Below are positions 51,182 through 59,000 of a stretch of 64,000 nt of DNA, piece by piece; within the stretch, counting starts at the first letter, position 1, and each line of letters begins with the position of its first letter. Source of the DNA: Saccharothrix sp. ALI-22-I (lineage in GTDB: Bacteria > Actinomycetota > Actinomycetes > Mycobacteriales > Pseudonocardiaceae); contig NZ_MTQP01000039.1 in assembly GCF_001984175.1 (NCBI RefSeq), positions 1-64,000 on the forward strand, written 5' to 3'. The notes beneath the pieces are model-generated. The model had not been told where the DNA came from and ran no database searches. It worked only from the letters and a program-made list of their open reading frames with translations. The translations under genes were made by a program, and so were the position numbers.

Positions 51182-51630
51182 TGGATCACTTGGGTTTCGA
51201 GATCGGTCAACCTCGGCACGACGGCCCGGTCGAAGAGCCGGAAGACCTCTTGGGCCAGCCGGCGGTGCGCGGAGTTCGGCGTGTGCGCGACGAGTCTCGC
51301 CAGGTGCTGGAAGTGCTGGACGTCCCACACCAGCACCCGCCGGTCGGCAGGATGCGTGAATCCCGCGAGCGCCACGTCGATCCGGCCCAGCATCTCCCCT
51401 GCCTGGCCGAGCTGGTTCGCGTCCGGGTCCGCCCCCGCCCAGACCGGGCCTTCCACGAAGTCGAACACCCGCAGGATTCGAGTTCCACCGTGGTTCTTCT
51501 CGACGACCAGGCTGTCGTTTCCGTCGACGGTCGGCTTCACCCGCTGGACCGGCAGCTCGGGCGCCGCGCCTTCGAGAAAGCGCATCGCGGCGGTCTGCAG
51601 GGCGACGACGGTCTCTTCCTCGGCGCACGT
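51182..51630 (-). pseudogene. aminoglycoside-phosphotransferase-like (APH) kinase fragment
   Basis: The minus-strand reading AAPELPVQRVKPTVDGNDSL, ILRVFDFVEGPVWAGADPDA, VWDVQHFQHLARLVAHTP and RLTDLETQVIHG covers the N-lobe and hinge of a choline/APH-type kinase. It stops just before the catalytic HxDxxxxN loop, where unrelated sequence begins. It is truncated at both ends. Confidence 0.5.
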
Positions 51631-51644
51631 CGGTGGCGGCGGAC

Positions 51645-52814
51645 TCAGAAAGCGGGGGAGGGCTGCTCCGTGTGCTGCCCCTGACGACGCGCGTCCAGCA
51701 CCGCGTCTCGCAGCCGGCACTGGGCGATCGTCAGGCACGCGTACACCGCGCCACGTGCTGTCGACAGGCCGAGCACCTGCGTCGCGACCGTCAGCTTCGG
51801 GACCGCCGGAAGGCTCTCGCCGAGACGTTTGCGCACCTCGGGAAGGACTTCGTCGACGAGCGGGCGCAAGCGGCCCACGAAGTAGACCGAGTCCGGGTCC
51901 AGTGTCACGACGGCGGCGCTGACGGCGGTCACGATCGCCGTGGTGAACGCTTCCAGGATCTCGGCGCGGGGCGTGTCGTCGTGTGGTTGCAGCCAGAGGT
52001 CTTCGATGTGTTCCAGGTCGAGTCCCCGGTCGCGGCAGAACCGGAGCAGGCCCCTCGTGCTCATCAGGCCGTCGAGGGTCTCGTCGTCCACTCCGGAGGG
52101 CAGCACGCCGATGTTGCCGAAGGCGGGCGTGCGCCCGTGGGCGATCTCGTGGTCCGTGCAGGCTGCGAAGTTCAGGATGCTGCTGACGCTGAAGAGCGCG
52201 GCGTCCCTGACGGTGACGTCATCGGTGAGGATGTCCAGCAAGGACGCGTTGGCGTCGCCGTCGAGGAGCACGGGAACGCCGAGCAGATCCTCCAGGGCGC
52301 GCTGGAGAGCGGAGCCTTCGACGAACTTCATCGACTCCGCCGGCCCGAAGATCTCGGCGCCGTCGCGGACCCGGCCGGGTACCGCGACGACGATCTGACG
52401 CAGCGGTCCCTCGGCCGGTTCGCTGACCCCGGCGATCAGGCCGGCCAGCCACTCGGCCGCCTCGCCGATGTTGTCGAGGCCCGCGGTGGGAACGATCACG
52501 TGCTCGATCTCGCGACCCCTCAGGTCGGTCGCCAGGGCACCGGTGGTCTGCGCGCCGAAGCTGATGCCGACGACGTGCCCGGTCGTGCCGGGTATGTCCA
52601 GATAGGTCGGCGGACGGCCGCGACCTGCGACCGCGTCGACTCCGCGGTCCACGACGAAGCCGTCTGCCCGCAGCGCCTCCACCGCTCTGGACACCGTCGC
52701 CTTGCTCAAGCCGGTCAGCTCGATGAGCTTGTTCCGCGTCAACGGAGCCTGCGCGAGGACCACGTCGAGGACAGAGGCCTTGTTGTAGTCACGTGCTGTC
52801 GGATTGATCGTCAC
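51645..52814 (-). CDS. ROK-family transcriptional regulator, second copy
   Basis: The 389-residue protein starts at GTG 52814 (TINPTARDYNKASVLDVVL). An N-terminal helix-turn-helix (TRNKLIELTGLSKATVSRAV) precedes a ROK domain with GHVVGISFGAQTTGALATDL, LLDGDANASLLDIL and YFVGRLRPLVDEVL. The ROK zinc signature CxCGxxGC is absent (the region reads HGRTPAFGNIGVLPSG), so it is a divergent member probably without kinase activity. The target operon is unclear: a truncated HAD gene lies upstream and only relics lie downstream. There is no Shine-Dalgarno, so the transcript may be leaderless. Confidence 0.85.
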   Translation of the reverse strand: MTINPTARDYNKASVLDVVLAQAPLTRNKLIELTGLSKATVSRAVEALRADGFVVDRGVDAVAGRGRPPTYLDIPGTTGHVVGISFGAQTTGALATDLRGREIEHVIVPTAGLDNIGEAAEWLAGLIAGVSEPAEGPLRQIVVAVPGRVRDGAEIFGPAESMKFVEGSALQRALEDLLGVPVLLDGDANASLLDILTDDVTVRDAALFSVSSILNFAACTDHEIAHGRTPAFGNIGVLPSGVDDETLDGLMSTRGLLRFCRDRGLDLEHIEDLWLQPHDDTPRAEILEAFTTAIVTAVSAAVVTLDPDSVYFVGRLRPLVDEVLPEVRKRLGESLPAVPKLTVATQVLGLSTARGAVYACLTIAQCRLRDAVLDARRQGQHTEQPSPAF

Positions 52815-53052
52815 GGTATGACGATATCAAACGTTTCAGTTTGGAACTGGAACGAAAGGTCCGACCAGTCGCGAGGAACTCCGACGAAGCAGGACTGAAG
52901 CTACCTGCGGATGGCGTCGACGCCCAGTCGGCACTCGTCCTCACGCAATGGCAGGAGAGCTGCACCGGACGTGCCGGCGGTTCGTAACCCAACCGCTTCA
53001 GGTTGGCGAGTACGGAAACCGTCCGTGCGGTGAGGAGGGCATCGTCGTGTTC

Positions 53053-53496
53053 TTAGGCCTGGGCCTGCTCGGCGGTGTAGACCGCGTGGAACGGCGCACC
53101 GAGCTTCTCCACGTTGCTCATCACCTGACTGTCGGCCGCGTTGCTCAGGATGACCAGGGGGTAGCGGGAGGCCAGAGCCCGCAGCGCGTCCGGAACCTCG
53201 GGGTACGGCCCCCACGTGGGGACCGCGTCCACGATGGCCTGGCCGTCGGCCTCCCGGTACGGGAGCTCGAAGCGCTCCAGGGTCTTCCGCAGCGAATCGT
53301 GGATCACCTCGGAGAAAGGCTTCCAGGGGCCCAGGACCTCGTCGAGGCGCTGCCACTTGAAGCTCTTGATGAAGTCGTCCATCTGGTCAGCCGGAACGAC
53401 GTCTGCGAGCAAAGTGCGGGTCATGGCCGCAAGCTGCCAACGGATCAGTGTCCCGTGCATGTCGAACGTGATGTATTTCGGCTCGAAGTCGATCAT
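53053..53496 (-). pseudogene. type II haloacid-dehalogenase-like HAD protein, C-terminus missing
   Basis: ATG 53496, with a GAGAGAG tract 8 bases upstream, opens MIDFEPKYITFDMHGTLIRW. Motif I is DMHGT, with His at the +2 position as in dehalogenase-like (not phosphatase) members. Motif II is VILSNAADSQV. The frame ends with AVYTAEQAQA just before the Lys motif (normally YKPR) and the final acidic motif, at 147 residues against the usual 220-240. The catalytic C-terminal third is gone, so it is probably inactive. Confidence 0.65.
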
Positions 53497-53779
53497 TAGC
53501 GTTTCTCTCTCTTCTCTTTCTTGGCAGGACGCTCCGGCGGAAGGGGGTGCAAAGTCGTCACCCCTCGGATGCGAGGACGACACGCGCATTCACGCTGTGT
53601 GATCAGTACCGTCGGCGTGGCGCAAGGAGCCGGTGGAGTTCGGCTCCGGTCACGGGGTCATCTGGTCGACCGTGACGGCAACGATCACCTGTGGACCCGC
53701 GCGACTCGCCCGTTGACGGTCCGTAGCGGACGGCCTAGCGTCTGTCACCGTCACTGGTCGAGCCGGGAGACGGCCGTGT

Positions 53780-53930
53780 TGATCACCCGTGCCGAGGGTG
53801 TGTCGGGTTTCGCATCAATATTTGGCGACGTTGTGGCGCGACAACGGGTTGGGGTCGCACCGGCAGGGTCCGTTCGCGCTCGGCAAGGACCCCGAGTTCG
53901 CGGACAAGGTGGCCGACGGAGCCGGCGGGA
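53780..53930 (+). pseudogene. IS630-type transposase fragment
   Basis: The reading RVSHQYLATLWRDNGLGSHR followed by QGPFALGKDPEFADKVAD matches the segment just before the DDE core of IS630-family transposases. Nothing of the catalytic part remains. Confidence 0.55.
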
Positions 53931-53967
53931 TTCGACTTCCTCCCCTGACGTTGGGCACACTGCGCTG

Positions 53968-54642
53968 GTGGACCTGACTTGGGACGAGGTCGATCCCCGG
54001 AGGCATCCGTTCGACAGTTCCTCCGCACTCGCGGTGATCTCCCGACTCGAACCCGACGGTGACAGGCCCACCCGCCCGGCGGGCAGCGTCGTCTCCGCGC
54101 CCGACCTCCGCTGGGAGGGTGCTGAAGGCGGCCGCTGGCTCGGCGCGATGGCCGAGGCCATCACGGCGCGGTTCGGACGCTGGGCCGTCGGCTGGCAGTG
54201 GACCCGCGTGGACGGTGGGCCGGTGGTGCGCGGCTGGTGCTGCTCAACCCACTCCCTGACCACCCCTGCCGAGACCCTGCCCCGGATCGCCGACGCCCTG
54301 TGCGACTGGCGGGCGTGGCTGGAGGACCTGGCCGAGCGCTTCGACCGCTTCCCGCTGGGCGATCTGCCGGACGAGGAGCGCGAGGGCGCCTGGGAACGCG
54401 CCACCGTTCACCTGGTCACCCATGTCGTGGCCCGCGTGGAGGCCCACGACGCCTGGTACGACCACTGCGAGCAGGTGCTCACCTGGTTCCTGACCCGCTG
54501 GGGTGTGCCGGCGGACCGTGCGCGGACCCTCGTCGAAGAAGCGATCGGCGGCCGGTTCGGCAGCTGGGTCGAGCCAGACGGCAAACTCGTTCAGGACGTC
54601 GCGGAACACCTCGCCGTCACGATCGAGATCGACCGGCTGTGA
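53968..54642 (+). CDS. hypothetical protein co-encoded with a Fic protein
   Basis: GTG 53968 begins VDLTWDEVDPRRHPFDSSSA; a weak -10-like CACACT ends 6 bases before it, so the mRNA may be leaderless. The 224-residue protein is soluble, rich in Trp and acidic residues (RFGRWAVGWQWTRVDGGP, ADALCDWRAWLEDLAERFDR, VEAHDAWYDHCEQVLTWFLT) and has no recognised domain. Its stop overlaps the start of the Fic gene (GTGA), so the two are translationally coupled and may form a toxin-antitoxin-like or enzyme-partner pair. Function unknown. Confidence 0.75.
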   Translation: MDLTWDEVDPRRHPFDSSSALAVISRLEPDGDRPTRPAGSVVSAPDLRWEGAEGGRWLGAMAEAITARFGRWAVGWQWTRVDGGPVVRGWCCSTHSLTTPAETLPRIADALCDWRAWLEDLAERFDRFPLGDLPDEEREGAWERATVHLVTHVVARVEAHDAWYDHCEQVLTWFLTRWGVPADRARTLVEEAIGGRFGSWVEPDGKLVQDVAEHLAVTIEIDRL

Positions 54643-55259
54643 CCGTGCCCGACCACCTGCGGACCTGGCTCGCGGTAAGGGAATCCGTGTCGTGGTACGA
54701 GGTCCGCCCGTGCGACGAGAGCCCGTCGACCTCGGCCCGCGACGGCGCCGTGCACGACATCCGCACGTACGACCACGCCCGCTCCCCCGAACGTGCCGCG
54801 CGTCTGCTGGCGGCACTCGATCAGGCCCGTACCGATGCCGCGGCCGGCACACCGCTCAGTTTCGCCCTGCTCAGTGCCTGGCAGCGCCGGGTGCTGGGCG
54901 TGCCGCACGCGCCGTTCCGGGTTCATCCAGCGTTCGCCAGGAAGGGTCGTGAGCGCTACGGCCTCGTCGACTCTCGACGGTTCGAGACCTGTCTCGGCGA
55001 GTGCGGTGACCCAGTCATCCCACTCGCCGCCCGAGCCGCACGCGTGTACCTCGACATCTGCTTCTTCCACCCGTTCGACGACGGCAACGCCCGGTCGGCG
55101 TTCCTGGCGCTGGACTTCGTGCTGACCCGCGCCGGTATCACCATCGGCCAGGTCGGTCCCCTCCGCAGGTTCCCCCGCCGCGCCGATGACGCCGGCGGTG
55201 CGCTCGTGTTCGCGGATCTGGTTTCCGTACTGATAACCGCGAAACCGGCGGACCTCTGA
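54639..55259 (+). CDS. Fic/DOC-family protein with divergent active-site motif
   Basis: The 206-residue protein starts at GTG 54639, overlapping the upstream stop. The Fic core is DICFFHPFDDGNARSAFLAL (about residue 140), matching HxFx(D/E)GN but with Ala where GNGR has the second Gly and without the last Arg of GNGRxxR. That changes the phosphate-anchoring loop, so nucleotide transfer (AMPylation) may be weak or altered. Similar HPFDDGNAR motifs are familiar from actinomycete Fic proteins. It probably modifies or is restrained by its co-encoded partner. Confidence 0.78.
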   Translation: MTVPDHLRTWLAVRESVSWYEVRPCDESPSTSARDGAVHDIRTYDHARSPERAARLLAALDQARTDAAAGTPLSFALLSAWQRRVLGVPHAPFRVHPAFARKGRERYGLVDSRRFETCLGECGDPVIPLAARAARVYLDICFFHPFDDGNARSAFLALDFVLTRAGITIGQVGPLRRFPRRADDAGGALVFADLVSVLITAKPADL

Positions 55260-55291
55260 CCTGTCAATCCCCTTGAATCGTGGAGACGATG

Positions 55292-55560
55292 TTATGCCAC
55301 TTCGGCCCTGACCTGGGCCGTTGATGCCGACCGTGCTCGTGCCATCTGGTGCTCGAACGGGATCGGGACCGGCCCGTCGTTGGCGCTGTGTCTCCGGGTG
55401 GTGTTGTAGAAGTCCGCGATCCAGGTCGAGATCTTGATCCGGGCCTCGGCGCGGGTCCGGAAGTGCTGTCGGTGCACGAACTCGACCTTGAGCGTGCTGT
55501 TGAACGCCTCGGCGGCGGCGTTGTCCAGGGCACATCCGACCCGGCCCATCGACTGCACGC
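55292..55560 (-). pseudogene. IS3-type transposase (OrfB) C-terminal fragment
   Basis: The minus-strand reading QSMGRVGCALDNAAAEAFNS, STLKVEFVHRQHF, IADFYNTTRRHSA is the last catalytic block (with the DDE Glu in AAAEAF) and tail of IS3-family transposases. The 5' part is lost and the end PVPIPFEHQMARA is intact. Confidence 0.65.
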
Positions 55561-55879
55561 GTGGCCCGGCATCCGGCGGGAGAACAGGTCCTCGAGGGTC
55601 GTGCGCTCCGGCGGGCGCTGAAGGGGGATCGTGGCTCGGTCGGCGCGGAGTTGGTGATCGCAGTCCCAGAGCCGACGTCGTGTCGTGCCGCTGAGCGCTC
55701 GGTTCAGTCGGCTTCTGCCCTGTTCCTGCGGCCTCATGTATCAGTCCACTGTGGATTGTTCTGCTCTGCTCTGCGCTGGAGCGAGACCGGGGCACGGCCA
55801 GGAATGCACCACCTGCCTACTGCCCGGATGGGAAGTCGATCCTGCCCATGAGGGCAGGCCTCATCACGGTATCCACCGA
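55561..55879. other. intergenic before the metalloprotease-effector gene
   Basis: Short, unsupported frames only. It probably contains the remainder of the decayed IS3 element and the upstream part of the promoter at 55880. Confidence 0.35.
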
Positions 55880-55885
55880 TAGCGT
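55880..55885 (+). promoter_or_regulatory. -10 element, leaderless geometry
   Basis: TAGCGT ends 8 bases before ATG 55894 and there is no Shine-Dalgarno, which fits a leaderless transcript of the effector gene. Confidence 0.45.
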
Positions 55886-55893
55886 GATGTGCC

Positions 55894-58059
55894 ATGCGGG
55901 ATCAGGTGCCGAAGGTGCGGCCGCGGCTCCAGGCGGATGCCGGCGGTCGGCGGGCGGTGTCCGGACGCGCACCGCGGATCCTTCAACTGCAGCGGACGGC
56001 CGGCAACGTCGCGACTACGACGCTGCTGTCCGTCCAACGCCAGGATCACTCCGGTGGCGAGCTCTCCGCCGAGCAGCAACGCCAACTGCTCCACGCGTCC
56101 ACCACCCTCCGCCAGGTGCAACCGCTCTCGGCCGGTGACAGCCAGACGCTGCAGCAGGCCGTGCCTGCGGCGCCACTACTGGAGTCGATCCGCGAACGGG
56201 ACGCCAAGCGCGGTCAGCTCGCCGACCGCACCGCCGAGCTCGAACGGATGCGGGACCAGCAGGCCCACCCGCCCGAGCACGGTGCTCCACCCAACCGTGA
56301 GATGGTCGACGAGGTCGCCCGTGCGGTCGACGGGCTCACCGCTGACGTGACCCGGCTGGAACAGTTCGTCCAGGCCGGAATCGGCGCGCTCGGGATCTCC
56401 TCGGAGCACGAGCTCGCGAGCCTGATCACCGACCGCTTCCCACGGATGTTCCTGGAACGCGGCAAGCAGATCGCGCTGACCGAACTGGAGCACAACCGCC
56501 GCATCGTGGAGGCCGAGACACACCGCTACGGCCTCGACGCCTGCATCGACCCGTCCGCCCGGCAGGCCCTGGTGACGGCGGCGCAGGACCTGCTGGCCCA
56601 CGACCAGCGGATCGACGAGCTGCAACAGCGGCTCGGTCTGGCACGCTCCGACGTCGACATGCCCTCCGGCGGTCCGCCTGATCCGGCCAGGATGAGCTCG
56701 TCCTACCACGACATGACGGCGCTCCAACAGCAGGTCGAACAAGCCGGCGCCGAACGCGAGGAACGGCGCCGGCGGTACGCCCTCCAACACCCGATCCTCT
56801 TACGCGGCAACATCGACCTGCGGGCCATCGCGTCCGGCGACACCGCGCGCTTCGACACGGTCGTCGGCGGTGAGCTGCGACAGATCAGCGAGAACATCGA
56901 CGCCACCCGGGACAACATCGACAGCGGCCGGCTCAAGGTCTGGAACCTGACCGACATCGCCCGAATGACCAGCCAGGACTTGGGCGTTGCCAATAACGAG
57001 CTGCTGCAAACAGCCATCCGGGAATACGTGGGACGCGAGCAGGCCGACGACACGATCGTGCGCGCCGCGGTGGCCGCGCTGGCCATCACCGCGGCCATCG
57101 TCGCCACGATGGCCACCGGTGGCGTGGCGGTGGTCGCCGGTGCGGTCGCACTGGGCGTCGGCGGCTACCAGGCCACCCAATCGGTGCGCGACTTCCTCGC
57201 CGAGGGCGCCGCCGGCAACGTCGCCCTGGATCCGGCGGTGCAGGACATCTCGCGCCAGGAGCCGGAACTCGGCTGGCTGATCCTGGACCTGATATCGGTC
57301 GGGTTGGACGCGATCCAGGTCGTCCGCGCGGTGCAGGCACTTCGCACGGTGGTTCGGACCGTGTCCACGACGGGTCAGGTGGTGGAGTTCGCCGCGCAGG
57401 CCCGTCGTGTCCTGCCCGCCGCCGCGGCGGAACGCGTGGTGGCCAGTGTGACGCGGCAGGCGGGTACCCGAGCGGCGATCGGGCGGACGGTGGAGGCGAT
57501 CGGCGCCCAATTCCGCCGGGCCGACCTGGCCGAAGTCGTCCGGCACCTGGAGGAGGTGGCGGACCGCGGCTACCAGGTGATGGCCGGCAACCTCCGGGCG
57601 CAGGGGCGGATCCGGCCCTTGACCAGGGAAGGCCTGGAGGCCGTGTACCACGGTGACGAGCTGGCCACCAAGATCGCCAACTACCTCGGCAACGACGGAA
57701 TCTACGACCCGATCCGCGGCTGGCTGTGGGTCAAACCCGGTCATTTCAACGAGGTCTCGTCCACGATCGTGCACGAGACGACGCACTGGCTGCAGACCAC
57801 GCAGCACGCCGGGCTCACCATCTTCATGGAGGAGTTCCAGGCTTACACGATGGAGCAGCGCTATGTCCGCGCCTTGTTCCGCTCGGTCAACGGCGACCTC
57901 GACCAACTGCCGTCCTCGCTGGTTTGGTTGATCGGCGCGAGTGAGGAGCGGATAGCCGCGCACATCCTGGAGAACTACCCGGCCGCACGGCGGGTCACCG
58001 ACCTCGACGCCGCGAGGACCGCCGAAGAAGTCCTGGCGAGGATGCGGGTGTTCCAGTGA
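55894..58059 (+). CDS. large effector-like protein: cargo-type N-terminus, hydrophobic segment, HETTH metalloprotease domain
   Basis: The 721-residue protein opens with a basic leader and ILQLQRTAGNVATTTLL (residues 29-45), resembling the LQRTAGN motif common at the N-termini of actinomycete DUF4157 and contractile-injection-system-associated proteins. Long helical, probably coiled-coil regions follow (60-390), then a hydrophobic stretch at 389-425 (ALAITAAIVATMATGG, VVAGAVALGVGGY). The C-terminal domain has a zinc-protease motif H627-E-T-T-H631 (STIVHETTHWLQ) with Glu646/Glu647 (FMEEFQAY) as a possible third ligand. The stop overlaps the next gene (GTGA). A toxin delivered by an injection system and paired with an immunity gene is the best inference. 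Confidence 0.7.
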   Translation: MRDQVPKVRPRLQADAGGRRAVSGRAPRILQLQRTAGNVATTTLLSVQRQDHSGGELSAEQQRQLLHASTTLRQVQPLSAGDSQTLQQAVPAAPLLESIRERDAKRGQLADRTAELERMRDQQAHPPEHGAPPNREMVDEVARAVDGLTADVTRLEQFVQAGIGALGISSEHELASLITDRFPRMFLERGKQIALTELEHNRRIVEAETHRYGLDACIDPSARQALVTAAQDLLAHDQRIDELQQRLGLARSDVDMPSGGPPDPARMSSSYHDMTALQQQVEQAGAEREERRRRYALQHPILLRGNIDLRAIASGDTARFDTVVGGELRQISENIDATRDNIDSGRLKVWNLTDIARMTSQDLGVANNELLQTAIREYVGREQADDTIVRAAVAALAITAAIVATMATGGVAVVAGAVALGVGGYQATQSVRDFLAEGAAGNVALDPAVQDISRQEPELGWLILDLISVGLDAIQVVRAVQALRTVVRTVSTTGQVVEFAAQARRVLPAAAAERVVASVTRQAGTRAAIGRTVEAIGAQFRRADLAEVVRHLEEVADRGYQVMAGNLRAQGRIRPLTREGLEAVYHGDELATKIANYLGNDGIYDPIRGWLWVKPGHFNEVSSTIVHETTHWLQTTQHAGLTIFMEEFQAYTMEQRYVRALFRSVNGDLDQLPSSLVWLIGASEERIAAHILENYPAARRVTDLDAARTAEEVLARMRVFQ

Positions 58060-58595
58060 ACGAGTTGGCCTCCCGGGCGGTGCGGATCGTCGGTGACCCC
58101 GGCGACTGGCGCGCCGTTCAGCTCGCCGGTTGGTCACCGACGCGCGAGTCGGCCGGCTACACCGTGTTCGACGTGGTCCCGGCCGTGCGGTCGGACCCAC
58201 CGCCGCGCCCGCGCGGTGTGGCGTTCACACCCCAGGGCAACGCGTACGACCTGACCGATCCCGACCGCTTGCGTACTTACGCCGCCGGCCTGCCACCGGT
58301 GGAAGCGGCGCGCCTGATCTGCCGCTACCAGGGCGACTTCACCCGCCACCAGAACCTGGTGGAGTCGCTCGACGCCCTCGCGGACCACCTCGGCGACCAC
58401 ATGCCGCAGCACGTGGCACCGGTGTCGGAGCACGGCTTCTTCTCGTACCACCTGGAAAAGGACGCCGCAGGGGTCTACCGGGTAAGCGTGAACGAGTGGC
58501 GGACGGACACCGCCGACGGGCTTCCCTGGTCCGCGGTGACCATCGCGTCGAGCGTGCCCAGCCGGCACTACCCCGGTCGGCCAGGACTTCATTGA
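58056..58595 (+). CDS. partner or immunity protein of the metalloprotease effector
   Basis: The 179-residue product starts at GTG 58056, overlapping the effector stop (GTGA), so it is made in step with it. It is soluble, with no signal or membrane segment, and has an alternating polar pattern (YTVFDVVPAVRSDPPPRPR, DRLRTYAAGLPPVEAARLIC, EHGFFSYHLEKDAAGVYRVS). No family is recognised. Small soluble proteins directly after toxin genes often neutralise them. That role is inferred from position only; a chaperone for the effector is the alternative. Confidence 0.65.
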   Translation: MNELASRAVRIVGDPGDWRAVQLAGWSPTRESAGYTVFDVVPAVRSDPPPRPRGVAFTPQGNAYDLTDPDRLRTYAAGLPPVEAARLICRYQGDFTRHQNLVESLDALADHLGDHMPQHVAPVSEHGFFSYHLEKDAAGVYRVSVNEWRTDTADGLPWSAVTIASSVPSRHYPGRPGLH

Positions 58596-58685
58596 GTCGG
58601 GACGGTGGCGCGCGAATCCGGCCAGGCAGGACGCCTGCCAGCCGCACCACCGCGCTCAGCCCCGTACTGGCCGAAAATGCCGTCC

Positions 58686-58975
58686 ATGCAGGTCAAGCGG
58701 CGTGGTGGTACTCGTTGAGGAGGCCGCCCAACCGCTGCCATCGGTGGATGTCGAGGTGGGTGAGTCCTGTTTGATCGGTGCGACCTCATGTCGCAGCGCC
58801 AGCAGCTCGACGTCCTTGGCCGCGGAAGACCGACTGAGAAGCACCAGCCGACCACCGAGCCGAACGAAGATCGGATACAGCAGTCGCAACGCCAGGCCTC
58901 ACGATCTGCTCCTGCCGTCGATGACGTGCGATCACCGCTGCTCAGAACCCTGGTGCAAGCTTCTGACACCCCACA
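58686..58975. mobile_element. deletion derivative of the local IS
   Basis: On the minus strand the transposase N-terminus (LLYPIFVRLGGRLVLLSRSS, AKDVELLALRHEVA) is followed at once by the region matching the extreme C-terminal end (LNEYHHAA-type). About 1 kb of the gene is missing. The right end GCTTCTGACACCCCACA matches the ends of copies A and B; the left end is degenerate. It lies 25 bases from the RNase J stop codon. Confidence 0.7.
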
Positions 58976-59000
58976 GGTCGGTGGGGCGCTCCGGCGGGCC

